Notes under the pieces: model-generated
What the model was told of the DNA's origin: nothing
Seen by the model: the letters and a program-made list of their open reading frames with translations, nothing else
The model's database searches: none
Program-made: the position numbers and the translations under genes
NCBI RefSeq assembly: GCF_002002885.1
Contig: NZ_CP019510.1
Coordinates: 5,580,001 to 5,644,000 of the forward strand
Source of the DNA: Janthinobacterium sp. LM6
GTDB lineage: Bacteria; Pseudomonadota; Gammaproteobacteria; Burkholderiales; Burkholderiaceae_D
Direction of reading: 5' to 3'
DNA: 64,000 nucleotides
In this document: positions 53,965-61,965 of the stretch, piece after piece
How positions within the stretch are numbered: position 1 is the stretch's first letter
Layout of the letters: each line of letters begins with the position of its first letter

Positions 53965-55818
53965 TCAATTCCTTTGTTTCAGGCGATCATTTTCATAACG
54001 GGCACGGGCAGCTTGCACGCCGGCTTGCGTCGAGACTTCGGGCACGGCCACTTCCCACCAGCAACCACCCTCCTCGGTTGTGCGCGTGTCGTCCGTATTG
54101 ATGCAGATCAGATACGTGCGGCTAGCTTCGCGGGCGCGCAGCATGGCTTGCTCCAGTTCTGCGATACTGGCCACGTGCTCGCTCAAGGCGCCCAAGGATT
54201 GCGCATGCAGGGCGAAGTCGATGCGGGGTGCGCTGTCGGGCAACATATTGTTGAACGAGGCATTGCCGCACGCCTGCTGCAGGCGGTTGATGCAGCCGTA
54301 ACCCCGGTTGTCGAGCACGACGATGATGAGTTTTTTATCGAGCATGACGGAGGTGGCGATTTCCGAATTCATCATCAGATAACTGCCGTCGCCCACCATG
54401 ACGATGACTTCCGATTCAGGTTTCGCCATCTTGACGCCGAGGCCGCCGGCGATTTCATAGCCCATGCACGAATAGCCGTATTCCATGTGGTAGCCGCCGG
54501 GCGTCGATGTTCTCCACAGTTTATGCAGTTCGGCCGGCAAGGTGCCTGCCGCGCAGACGACGATGTCGCGGGTGGTGGAGTCAAGTGAAGAGCGCTGCAC
54601 GGCGCCGATGACTTCGCCGTCGTACGGCAAGCCGGCGACTTCCCGTTTGCCGGTGATCGCCAGCACGGTCTCGCGCCACGCGCTCCCCGCCTGCTGCGCC
54701 CGCTCCAGCCACTGGCCCGCGCTGTTCCAGCTGCCCAGCAGCCGCGACAGTCCCTGCAAGCCAAGTGTCGCGTCCGCCTGCAAACCCAGGCCCCGGCGTT
54801 TCAGCGCATCGAAAGCGTTGACGTTCAGGCTGACTAGTTGCGCTTGCGCAAACAGGGAATTGGACCCCGTCGTAAAATCCTGCAGCCGTGTGCCGACGGC
54901 CAGCACGACGTCCGCCTGCGCCGCCAGCGCGTTCGCGGCGGGCGAACCCGTCACGCCGATGGCGCCCAGCTGCAGCGGGTGGTCCCACGGCAATGAACTT
55001 TTACCGGCCTGGGTTTCCGCCACGGGAATACCATGCCGTTCGGCAAACGCCTGCAAGGCGGCGCCGGCCTGGCCGTACAACACGCCGCCGCCGGCCACGA
55101 TCAGCGGCTGTTTTGCATTTTTCAGCAAGGCGGCCGCCTCTTCCAGTTCCTGTTCGATGGGCGGCACGGCGCGGAAACGCACGACTCTCGGTTCGAAAAA
55201 GTCGACCGGATAGTCATACGCCATCGTCTGCACGTCTTGCGGCAGGGACAAGGTCACGGGGCCGCAGGCGGCCGCGTCCGTCAAGGCGGCGATGGCGCGC
55301 GGCAAGGCGGTGAGCAATTGCTCCGGATACACGATGCGGTCGAAGTAACGCGACAGCGGCTTGAAGGCATCGTTGACGGAAACGCTGCCGTCGCTGGCAT
55401 CTTCCAGCTGCTGCAACACCGGGTCCGGCGCGCGCGAGACGAACACGTCGCCGGGCAAGAGCAAGACCGGCAGGCGATTCACGTGGGCCAATGCTGCCGC
55501 CGTCAACAAGTTGGTGGCGCCGGGACCGATGGAACTGGTCACCGCCATCATGCGCCGGCGCATGTGCGCTTTCGCATAGGCAATGGCCGAGTGCGCCATC
55601 GCCTGTTCATTGTGGGCGCGGTAAGTCGGGAAACTGTCACGGTACTGGTACAGCGCCTCGCCCAGGCCCGCCACGTTGCCGTGGCCAAAGATGGCAAAGG
55701 CGCCGCCGAACAGGGGGATCAAGGAACCATCGCCCTCCTCCGTGCGCAGGGCGGACAGGTAGCGGACTAATGCCTGCGCCATGGTCAAGCGGATGGTTTT
55801 GTGCATGGTGGCGCTCAT
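53965..55818 (-). CDS. iolD: 3D-trihydroxycyclohexane-1,2-dione acylhydrolase IolD
   Basis: IolD opens the ring of the diketone to give 5-deoxyglucuronate, using thiamine diphosphate. The 617-residue protein starts at MSATMHKTIRLTMAQAL (ATG 55818). It has the ThDP glutamate in FPTYRAHNEQAMAH, SSIGPGATNLLTAAA, the central domain AAALLKNAKQPLIVAGGGV and the C-terminal ThDP/Mg motif GDGSYLMMNSEIATS. It overlaps the iolC stop by 4 bp. Confidence 0.95.
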   Translation of the reverse strand: MSATMHKTIRLTMAQALVRYLSALRTEEGDGSLIPLFGGAFAIFGHGNVAGLGEALYQYRDSFPTYRAHNEQAMAHSAIAYAKAHMRRRMMAVTSSIGPGATNLLTAAALAHVNRLPVLLLPGDVFVSRAPDPVLQQLEDASDGSVSVNDAFKPLSRYFDRIVYPEQLLTALPRAIAALTDAAACGPVTLSLPQDVQTMAYDYPVDFFEPRVVRFRAVPPIEQELEEAAALLKNAKQPLIVAGGGVLYGQAGAALQAFAERHGIPVAETQAGKSSLPWDHPLQLGAIGVTGSPAANALAAQADVVLAVGTRLQDFTTGSNSLFAQAQLVSLNVNAFDALKRRGLGLQADATLGLQGLSRLLGSWNSAGQWLERAQQAGSAWRETVLAITGKREVAGLPYDGEVIGAVQRSSLDSTTRDIVVCAAGTLPAELHKLWRTSTPGGYHMEYGYSCMGYEIAGGLGVKMAKPESEVIVMVGDGSYLMMNSEIATSVMLDKKLIIVVLDNRGYGCINRLQQACGNASFNNMLPDSAPRIDFALHAQSLGALSEHVASIAELEQAMLRAREASRTYLICINTDDTRTTEEGGCWWEVAVPEVSTQAGVQAARARYENDRLKQRN

Positions 55819-57761
55819 GCGGCACGCTCCAGGCGGTTGCGCGTGCGCTGCCACAAGCTGATCAGCTGCTCGAAGTTGGCGCGCACTGCGGCGATCAGGC
55901 CTGCATCGTCGAGTTCCCCGGCCAGCCAGCGGCGGCTCGGTTCCTGGAAGATGGTGCGTCCGACCATGAAGCCGCGGCACGTCGTGCTGGCACTGGCCTG
56001 TTCAAAACTGGCAGCCAGTTTGTCGATGGGCGCGTTCAGGCCCAGCAAGACGACGCCACGGCAATACGGATCGCGCTCGTGCACGAGGGCATCGATGGCT
56101 TGCCATTGCTGGGCCGACATGCTTTCCAGCTTCCACCATTCCGGATAGATGCCCAGGTTGTACAGGCGTTTGACGGCGCGCAAGACCGTGTCGTCGCCGT
56201 GCGGCAAGGAGTCCGACGGTATGACTTCGAGCAACAGTTCGTGACCGCTCACTTGCGCGGCGTCATACAGGGCCTTGATCTGCGCTTCCTGTTCCAGCCG
56301 GTTTTCCACGGCGTCGTCCGGATGCAGTTGCACCAGGCACTTGATCACGTGTTCCTTCGGCCAGCTGAGCAGGTGCGAACCGATGGAGCGGCCCCAGTCG
56401 AACTGCAACGGGTTCGATCCCGGCAATTCCACGGGACGGCCGATCCACCAGCCACGGCCCGTCGCATCGTTGAGCGCGTCGACGCCATAACGGCCATCGA
56501 TCAGCACGCCCGTCTTGCCGGACAACTGCAAGGCCGTTTCCGTCTGCGCCACGGCTTGCACCATCAATTGCTTCAGGGCGCAGATACGCGATTCGGGCGC
56601 GCCCGCTTGTTGCGCCAGCTCAAAGAATTGCGTACGGTGATCGAACGCGAACACGCACAGCTCATTCCACTGTTTGCGCGCCACCGTCGTGCGGTGCAGG
56701 CGCGACAAGGTGGCGTCCTGGTCCGGCTGCGTCAGTTTCGTCGCATTGGCCAGGAAATAGTCGAGTTCCACGGGCGACGGCATGGCCGGCGCGCAGCCAT
56801 GCCGCGACACGACGAGGGCGCCGCAGCCATTCGCGTAGCGGCAGCACGCCTCGTAATCCTCGCCGCGCAGCCAGCCTTTCAAAAAGCCGGACAGAAACGC
56901 GTCCCCGGCACCCAGCACGTTCAGCACTTCCACGCGCACGCCGCGGTAGTTATATGCATCGTCGAGACTGGCCGGCACCACGCTGTCGATGACGGCGCTG
57001 CCCAGCGGGCCACGCTTGACGACCAGGGTCGCCAGGGTGGCGGCCCGCACGGCGCGCAAGCTGGCCATGATGTCCGCGCCGCCGCCGGCGATCATGAATT
57101 CCTCTTCCGTACCGACGATCAGGTCGAACTGCGGCAAGATCGCCTGCAGATGTTTGGTGACGCCTTCGTTCGAAACGAAACGCGTTTCGCCGTCCGCCTT
57201 GCCCGACAAGCCCCACAGCACGGGCCGGTAATCGATGTCGAGCACGGTGCGCACGTTATTCGCGCGGGCCAATTTCAAGGCTTGCGTGCTGACGGCGTGC
57301 ATGGCAGCCGTGGAGAAGTGCGTGCCGGTGATCAACAGCGCCTTGCTCGAGGCAATGAAGGCCGCATCCACCAAGGATGCGTCGATGGCCATGTCGGCGC
57401 AGTTTTCACGGTAGAAAATCAGCGGGAAGGTGTTTTTATCCTTGAGGCCCAGCATGACCAAAGCCGTCAAACGGTCGCGGTCGATGCCGATGTGGCTGAC
57501 GTCGCAGCCCTCTTTCGCCAAGGTATCAGTGAGGAAACGTCCCATGTGGTCATCGCCCACTTTCGACAGCATGGCCGATTTGAGGCCCAGGCGGGCCGTG
57601 CCGAAGGCGATATTGGCGGAAGAGCCGCCCAGGTACTTGGCGAAACTGGTCGCGTCTTCCAGGGTGCTGCCGATCTGCTGCGCGTACAGGTCCACCGCCA
57701 GGCGGCCCAGGCAGATGACGTCCAGCGCGTGGCCCTGGGCAAATTCAGTCGTATTCTTCAT
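55815..57761 (-). CDS. iolC: 5-dehydro-2-deoxygluconokinase IolC fused to DUF2090 (aldolase-like) domain
   Basis: The N-terminal half (about residues 1-330) is a PfkB kinase (YLGGSSANIAFGTARLG, VLNVLGAGDAFLSGFLKG) that phosphorylates 2-deoxy-5-keto-gluconate. The C-terminal half (about 345-640) is a DUF2090 domain (ELCVFAFDHRTQFFELA, GVLIDGRYG, EHVIKCLVQLHPDD, PEWWKLE), thought to act as the aldolase that gives DHAP and malonic semialdehyde. This fusion, common in proteobacteria, replaces separate IolJ. I chose ATG 57761 (MKNTTEF) because AAGGA lies 9 nt before it; an in-frame ATG at 57770 is too close to the site. Confidence 0.93.
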   Translation of the reverse strand: MKNTTEFAQGHALDVICLGRLAVDLYAQQIGSTLEDATSFAKYLGGSSANIAFGTARLGLKSAMLSKVGDDHMGRFLTDTLAKEGCDVSHIGIDRDRLTALVMLGLKDKNTFPLIFYRENCADMAIDASLVDAAFIASSKALLITGTHFSTAAMHAVSTQALKLARANNVRTVLDIDYRPVLWGLSGKADGETRFVSNEGVTKHLQAILPQFDLIVGTEEEFMIAGGGADIMASLRAVRAATLATLVVKRGPLGSAVIDSVVPASLDDAYNYRGVRVEVLNVLGAGDAFLSGFLKGWLRGEDYEACCRYANGCGALVVSRHGCAPAMPSPVELDYFLANATKLTQPDQDATLSRLHRTTVARKQWNELCVFAFDHRTQFFELAQQAGAPESRICALKQLMVQAVAQTETALQLSGKTGVLIDGRYGVDALNDATGRGWWIGRPVELPGSNPLQFDWGRSIGSHLLSWPKEHVIKCLVQLHPDDAVENRLEQEAQIKALYDAAQVSGHELLLEVIPSDSLPHGDDTVLRAVKRLYNLGIYPEWWKLESMSAQQWQAIDALVHERDPYCRGVVLLGLNAPIDKLAASFEQASASTTCRGFMVGRTIFQEPSRRWLAGELDDAGLIAAVRANFEQLISLWQRTRNRLERAA

Positions 57762-57773
57762 GACATGCATTCC

Positions 57774-58763
57774 TTATGACAATTGCACGATGCGCTGTTC
57801 GCGCCATGACACGGTGGCCGCCTCGGCCAGTTCCAGTGCCTTCAAGCCATCGTGGACGGTGGTGCGCAAGGGCGCACCATGGGCAAAGGCCTCGAAAAAG
57901 TGCGCCATTTCGCTGGCGTAGGCGGCGCGGTAGCGTTCCAGGAAAAAGTCTTCCGGCTTGTCGACGCTGACGTTGATGGCGCCGTAGGCCGTCACTTCCG
58001 TCGGCTTGTGGTTGCCCGCCTGCAGCATGCCGGCGCTGCCCAGCACTTCGAAGCGCTGGTCGTAGCCGTAGGCGGCGCGGCGCGAGGCATTGATCTGGCA
58101 CAAACGTCCCTTGGCCGTGCGAATGGTGACGACGGCCGTGTCCAAGTCGCCCACCGCGCCGATGGCGGGGTCGACGAGGCAGCTGCCCGTGGCGTGCACG
58201 CTGACGGCTTCATCGTCGAGTATCCAGCGGAAGATGTCGAAATCGTGGATCAGCATATCCTTGAAGATGCCGCCCGATACCTGGATATAGCTGACGGGCG
58301 GCGGGCCCGGATCGCGGCTGGTGACGACCAGCAATTCGGGCGTGCCGATCTCGCCTGCTGCGATGCGCTGCCTGACGGCGGCAAACGTGGGGTCGTAGCG
58401 GCGCTGAAAACCGATCATGCACAGCACGCCAACATCCTTGACGGCAACCGCGGCGGCGCGCGCGCGCTCCAGCGTCAAATCGACGGGTTTTTCGCAAAAG
58501 ATGGCCTTGCCGACGGCCGCTGCGCGCACGATCAGGTCCGCATGCGTATCCGTGCTCGACGCGATCAGCACGGCCTTGACTTCAGGGTCGGCCAACACAG
58601 TTTCCACGCTGGCCACGCTGGCGCCATGCAGGGCCGCCACCTCCGCCGCCGCACCCGCATGCACGTCGACCACGTATTTCAGGCGCACGCCAGGCTGACG
58701 CACCAGATTGCCGGCGTGAATGCGGCCGATGCGCCCGGCGCCGAACAATGCCACTTGAATCAT
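57774..58763 (-). CDS. iolG: Inositol 2-dehydrogenase IolG (Gfo/Idh/MocA family)
   Basis: IolG oxidises myo-inositol to 2-keto-myo-inositol with NAD. The 329-residue protein starts at MIQVALFGAGRIG (ATG 58763), 6 nt after GAGGAG. It has the NAD-binding FGAGRIGRIHAGN and AIFCEKPVDLTLERA with the catalytic Lys-Pro, GFQRRYDPTF, and GGIFKDMLIHDFDIFRWI with catalytic Asp-His region. It is the first gene of iolG-C-D-E-B-A. A 34-bp palindromic operator ends 30 bp upstream of the start codon. Confidence 0.93.
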   Translation of the reverse strand: MIQVALFGAGRIGRIHAGNLVRQPGVRLKYVVDVHAGAAAEVAALHGASVASVETVLADPEVKAVLIASSTDTHADLIVRAAAVGKAIFCEKPVDLTLERARAAAVAVKDVGVLCMIGFQRRYDPTFAAVRQRIAAGEIGTPELLVVTSRDPGPPPVSYIQVSGGIFKDMLIHDFDIFRWILDDEAVSVHATGSCLVDPAIGAVGDLDTAVVTIRTAKGRLCQINASRRAAYGYDQRFEVLGSAGMLQAGNHKPTEVTAYGAINVSVDKPEDFFLERYRAAYASEMAHFFEAFAHGAPLRTTVHDGLKALELAEAATVSWREQRIVQLS

Positions 58764-58792
58764 TTCCATCTCCTCGATAGTCGGAATAATTC

Positions 58793-58826
58793 TGCCTGGA
58801 AATGCACACGTGTGCATTTCCAGGCA
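58793..58826. promoter_or_regulatory. 34-bp perfect palindrome at the iolG promoter, LacI-type operator
   Basis: The 34 bp are their own reverse complement. The centre is TGCACACGTGTGCA (58803-58816), identical to the operator at 45862-45875. It lies 30 bp upstream of the iolG ATG and 7 bp from the porin stop codon. A hairpin could also serve as porin transcript end, but no T-run follows on the minus strand, so an operator role is favoured. Confidence 0.8.
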
Positions 58827-58833
58827 AAAAAGA

Positions 58834-59940
58834 TTAAAACAGGTGGATGACGCCCAGCATTACGCCGCTGAGCTTGGCCCCCTTCTTGGTGGCGGCGAAG
58901 GCATTGCCGCCAAACGTGTAGTTGGCGTTCCTGTCGTTATTCGTTTGCGTGTAATAGGCGTACACGGTGCTGCGCTTGGACAGGTAATACTCGTAGCCCA
59001 GGGTGGCCTGCTTGGCGCCGCTGTCGTCGCCGCGCACCAGGGTGGTCGCCTTGATGGTCACGCTGCTGCCGTTCGGCGCGCTGCCGGAGACGTCGCCCGC
59101 CACGCCGAACCTGCCGATGAAGGAACCGCCGCCCGCTTTGTAGGCGCCCGTGATGGTGAAGTAGTCGCGCTGCAAGTCGCCGCCGGCCACGTCATACACC
59201 ATGCGGTTCCAGGCCACGCCCACGTCGCCGCCGCCGAAGTTGTAATTGCCCACGGCGCGGAACATCTTTTCGCTGAAGCCGGGACGCAAGTCCTTATGCT
59301 TTTCATAGCCGACGGCGCCCTTGATGGGGCCGTTCACGTATTGCACGATGCCCGAATAGATGCGGTCGCCGTTCGATGCCTCGTTTTCGCTGGCGTGGTA
59401 AATCGTGGCGCTGAAGCCTTGCAGCACCGGCGTGCGGTAGCTGACGGCGTTCGAACTGCGGCGGTTGAAGCCTTCGCCGCCCAACTGGGAGATGTTGGCG
59501 TCATCCTGGATGCCTTCGCCCACGAAACGGTTGGTGTAGCCGTTGATTTGGCGAATCGGCGTGGCGAAGCGGCCCAGCGCGATGCGGCCATAGGCGGGGT
59601 TTTCCAGCCCGACAAAGGTATCCTTGCTATTGATGGCGCCCGTGCCATCGTCCAGCTTGGCATTGCCCTCGATCTGGAAGAAGGCCGTGTTGCCATTGCC
59701 CAAGTCTTCCCTTCCCCGGAAGCCGATCTTCGAGGAATTGTCCGATACGCGGGAAATGGATTCGCCATTCGGTGCCGTGGCCGAGCTCGACGTTTCGATA
59801 CGGTCGAAGCCCGCATGGATGCGGCCGTACACGACGACGCTCGATTCGGCCAGCACGCAGCCTGGCACGGCCAGCAAGAATACGGCGGCGATCTTGCTCA
59901 ACTGCATGGTGTTCATCTCGTTTTTCATCCCGTTTTTCAT
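58834..59940 (-). CDS. Gram-negative general porin (OmpC/Omp32-like)
   Basis: The 368-residue outer-membrane protein starts at MKNGMKNEMNTMQLSK after AGGAGACAAA. After a signal peptide ending near CVLAES comes a 16-stranded-type porin sequence (SVVVYGRIHAGFDRIE, SKIGFRGREDLGNGNTAFFQIEG, YGRIALGRFATPIRQI) with the aromatic C terminus SGVMLGVIHLF. Betaproteobacterial porins of this type are usually trimeric and anion-selective, which would suit phosphorylated substrates. It lies between the inositol monophosphatase and iolG genes on the same strand. Confidence 0.92.
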   Translation of the reverse strand: MKNGMKNEMNTMQLSKIAAVFLLAVPGCVLAESSVVVYGRIHAGFDRIETSSSATAPNGESISRVSDNSSKIGFRGREDLGNGNTAFFQIEGNAKLDDGTGAINSKDTFVGLENPAYGRIALGRFATPIRQINGYTNRFVGEGIQDDANISQLGGEGFNRRSSNAVSYRTPVLQGFSATIYHASENEASNGDRIYSGIVQYVNGPIKGAVGYEKHKDLRPGFSEKMFRAVGNYNFGGGDVGVAWNRMVYDVAGGDLQRDYFTITGAYKAGGGSFIGRFGVAGDVSGSAPNGSSVTIKATTLVRGDDSGAKQATLGYEYYLSKRSTVYAYYTQTNNDRNANYTFGGNAFAATKKGAKLSGVMLGVIHLF

Positions 59941-60049
59941 TTTGTCTCCTGCTTGTTTTTATGGTGGTGGATTACTCATGATGCTCAACAGTGTGTTGCC
60001 ACTCCGCGTCCCTCGCCGGACGCCTGTCCCCCCTTTCAATAAAATGTGC

Positions 60050-60883
60050 TCAGGCACAGCGCGGCAAGGCCAGCGCTGCCAGTTGCGGATACAGGCGGGG
60101 GCCGCCCACCAGGATGGGGTTGCCCTTTTCCAGACCGTTATCGGCCAGAAAATCATTACAGCGCCCGCCCGCCTCGTTGACGAGCACGATGCCGGCCAGA
60201 CAATCCCAGGAATTGATGTGCGGCTCGAAATAACCGATCAGGCGCCCGGCCGCCACATACGCGATCATCAGCGCACCGGAACCGTTGCGGATGAACATGC
60301 CGCCCTCTTCCAGCACGTCGAGCAGGAAAGGCAGGAAGGTATCGGTGCCCACGCGGTGCGAAAAGCCCACGCCCAGCACGCCGCCCTGCAAACTGGCCAC
60401 GTCGTTGACGCGCAGCCGCGTTTCCCCGGCCTTCGCCGCCACGTAGGCGCCCTGCCCCTGGCAAGCGTGGAACAACTCGTCCGCGTTCGGGTCGTACACG
60501 GCGCCGATGGCCGGCTTGCCGTCGACCAGCACGCCAATCGACACGCACCAGGCCAGCATGCCGTTGACGAAGCAGGCCGTGCCGTCGATGGGATCGATGA
60601 CCCACACACAGCGCGCGTCCGACGCCCCGCCGCCCCGCTCCTCGCCCACCACGGCGTCGTCAGGAAAACGCGCGGCGATTTGCGCACGCACATAGTCTTC
60701 CACCATGCGATCGGCGATACTGACCATGTCCTGCAAGCCTTTTTCCTCGATCACCAGTTCCGTGCGGCGCTGGAACATGCCCAGCGCAATCTCGCCCGCC
60801 TGGCGGATGATGTGCCGGGCGTAGGCATAGCGCTCCAGGGTGGCCGCGTCGGCCAGTACCGCTGCCTGTGTCATATCTGTCAT
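60050..60883 (-). CDS. Inositol monophosphatase family protein
   Basis: The 277-residue Mg-dependent phosphatase starts at MTDMTQAAVLADA (ATG 60883, GGAGG upstream). It has the IMPase motifs GEERGGG (first metal-ligand glutamates), WVIDPIDGTACFVNG and NSWDCLAGIVLVNEAGG. The second differs from the usual WDxAAG only by Leu. It would release free inositol from inositol monophosphate in the cytoplasm. It overlaps the ABC ATPase gene by 4 bp, so import and dephosphorylation are coupled. Other sugar phosphates are possible substrates for this broad family. Confidence 0.9.
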   Translation of the reverse strand: MTDMTQAAVLADAATLERYAYARHIIRQAGEIALGMFQRRTELVIEEKGLQDMVSIADRMVEDYVRAQIAARFPDDAVVGEERGGGASDARCVWVIDPIDGTACFVNGMLAWCVSIGVLVDGKPAIGAVYDPNADELFHACQGQGAYVAAKAGETRLRVNDVASLQGGVLGVGFSHRVGTDTFLPFLLDVLEEGGMFIRNGSGALMIAYVAAGRLIGYFEPHINSWDCLAGIVLVNEAGGRCNDFLADNGLEKGNPILVGGPRLYPQLAALALPRCA

Positions 60884-61965
60884 GCTTGTCCTCCAATGAT
60901 GGCTGCGCCATGTTCGTGTACGGTCATGGCGACCGATGTGCCTTGCGTGAAAACCTGGCTCAAGTCGTGCGAGACGGCAAACAGTTCGCCGACCGGCGTG
61001 TCGAGCGTGTATTGCATTTCGCGTCCCAGGTAGGTGGCGCGCGCCACGCGCACCACCATGGCGCTGTCGGGCTGCGCGGGCGACAGCAGGATCGCTTCCG
61101 GACGCACGGCGAAACTCGCTTCGCCGCTGCGCTGGCTGCGGCATGGCAGACGCAGCCGCAACTTGCCCATGACGCAGGTAGCCTTGCCATCGGCCACCGC
61201 TTCGATCACGCCATCGACGATGTTCGCATTGCAGATGAAGTCGGCGACGAATTTGTCGGCCGGCGATTCGAACAGCTCGTGCGGCGTGCCCTTTTGCGCG
61301 ATCACTTGCCGGTTCATGACGATGATCTGGTCGGAAATGGCCAGCGCCTCTTCCTGGTCATGCGTGACGTACACGGCCGTCAAGCCCAGCTTGACCTGGA
61401 TGTCGCGGATCTCGTCGCGCACGCGGCGGCGCAGTTTCGTGTCCAGGTTCGACAGCGGCTCGTCCAGCAGCAAGACCTTGGGCTGCAGCACCAGCGAGCG
61501 GGCCACGGCCACGCGCTGCTGCTGGCCGCCCGACAACTCGTTCGGGAAGCGCGCGGCAAAATCGGCCAGGCCCACCAGGCGCAAGCTTTCCTGCGCCCGT
61601 TCCACGGCGCGCGGCTTGCTTTCACCAGACACGATGAGGCCGTAGCACACGTTGTCGAGCACCGTCATGTGCGGAAACAGGGCGTAGGACTGGAACACCA
61701 TGCTGACGTCGCGCTCGGCGGCGGACGTCAGGGTGACGTCTTCGCCGGCCAGCAGGATGCGCCCGGCGCTGACGCGTTCCAGGCCGGCGATCAGGCGCAG
61801 GGTCGAGGTCTTGCCGCAGCCGCTGGGGCCCAGCAGGGTAACCATGGTGCGCGGCGCGATGGTGAACGACACATCGTTCACGGCCAGCGCCTTGCCGTAG
61901 CGTTTGGTAACGCCGTCGAATTCCAGCGCGGCAAGCTCTGTTGCTTGGGTAGTAAAGTGGTTCAT
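60880..61965 (-). CDS. ABC transporter ATP-binding protein (FbpC/AfuC/PotA class)
   Basis: The 361-residue ATPase starts at MNHFTTQATELAALEF (ATG 61965). It has Walker A GPSGCGKTST, the Q-loop in VFQSYALFPHMTV, signature LSGGQQQRVAVARSL, Walker B VLLLDEPLSNLD, and a switch His in VYVTHDQEEAL. A C-terminal TOBE domain follows (about residues 270-360). This class energises importers for iron, spermidine, phosphonates and, in AfuABC, sugar phosphates. It overlaps permease and phosphatase genes by 4 bp each. Confidence 0.92.
   Translation of the reverse strand: MNHFTTQATELAALEFDGVTKRYGKALAVNDVSFTIAPRTMVTLLGPSGCGKTSTLRLIAGLERVSAGRILLAGEDVTLTSAAERDVSMVFQSYALFPHMTVLDNVCYGLIVSGESKPRAVERAQESLRLVGLADFAARFPNELSGGQQQRVAVARSLVLQPKVLLLDEPLSNLDTKLRRRVRDEIRDIQVKLGLTAVYVTHDQEEALAISDQIIVMNRQVIAQKGTPHELFESPADKFVADFICNANIVDGVIEAVADGKATCVMGKLRLRLPCRSQRSGEASFAVRPEAILLSPAQPDSAMVVRVARATYLGREMQYTLDTPVGELFAVSHDLSQVFTQGTSVAMTVHEHGAAIIGGQA

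Noticed and set aside
58793..58826. 34-bp palindrome as a simple transcription terminator of the porin gene
   Set aside because: No T-run follows on the minus strand, and its core is identical to the operator at 45862-45875, so an operator is more likely; a double role is not excluded.
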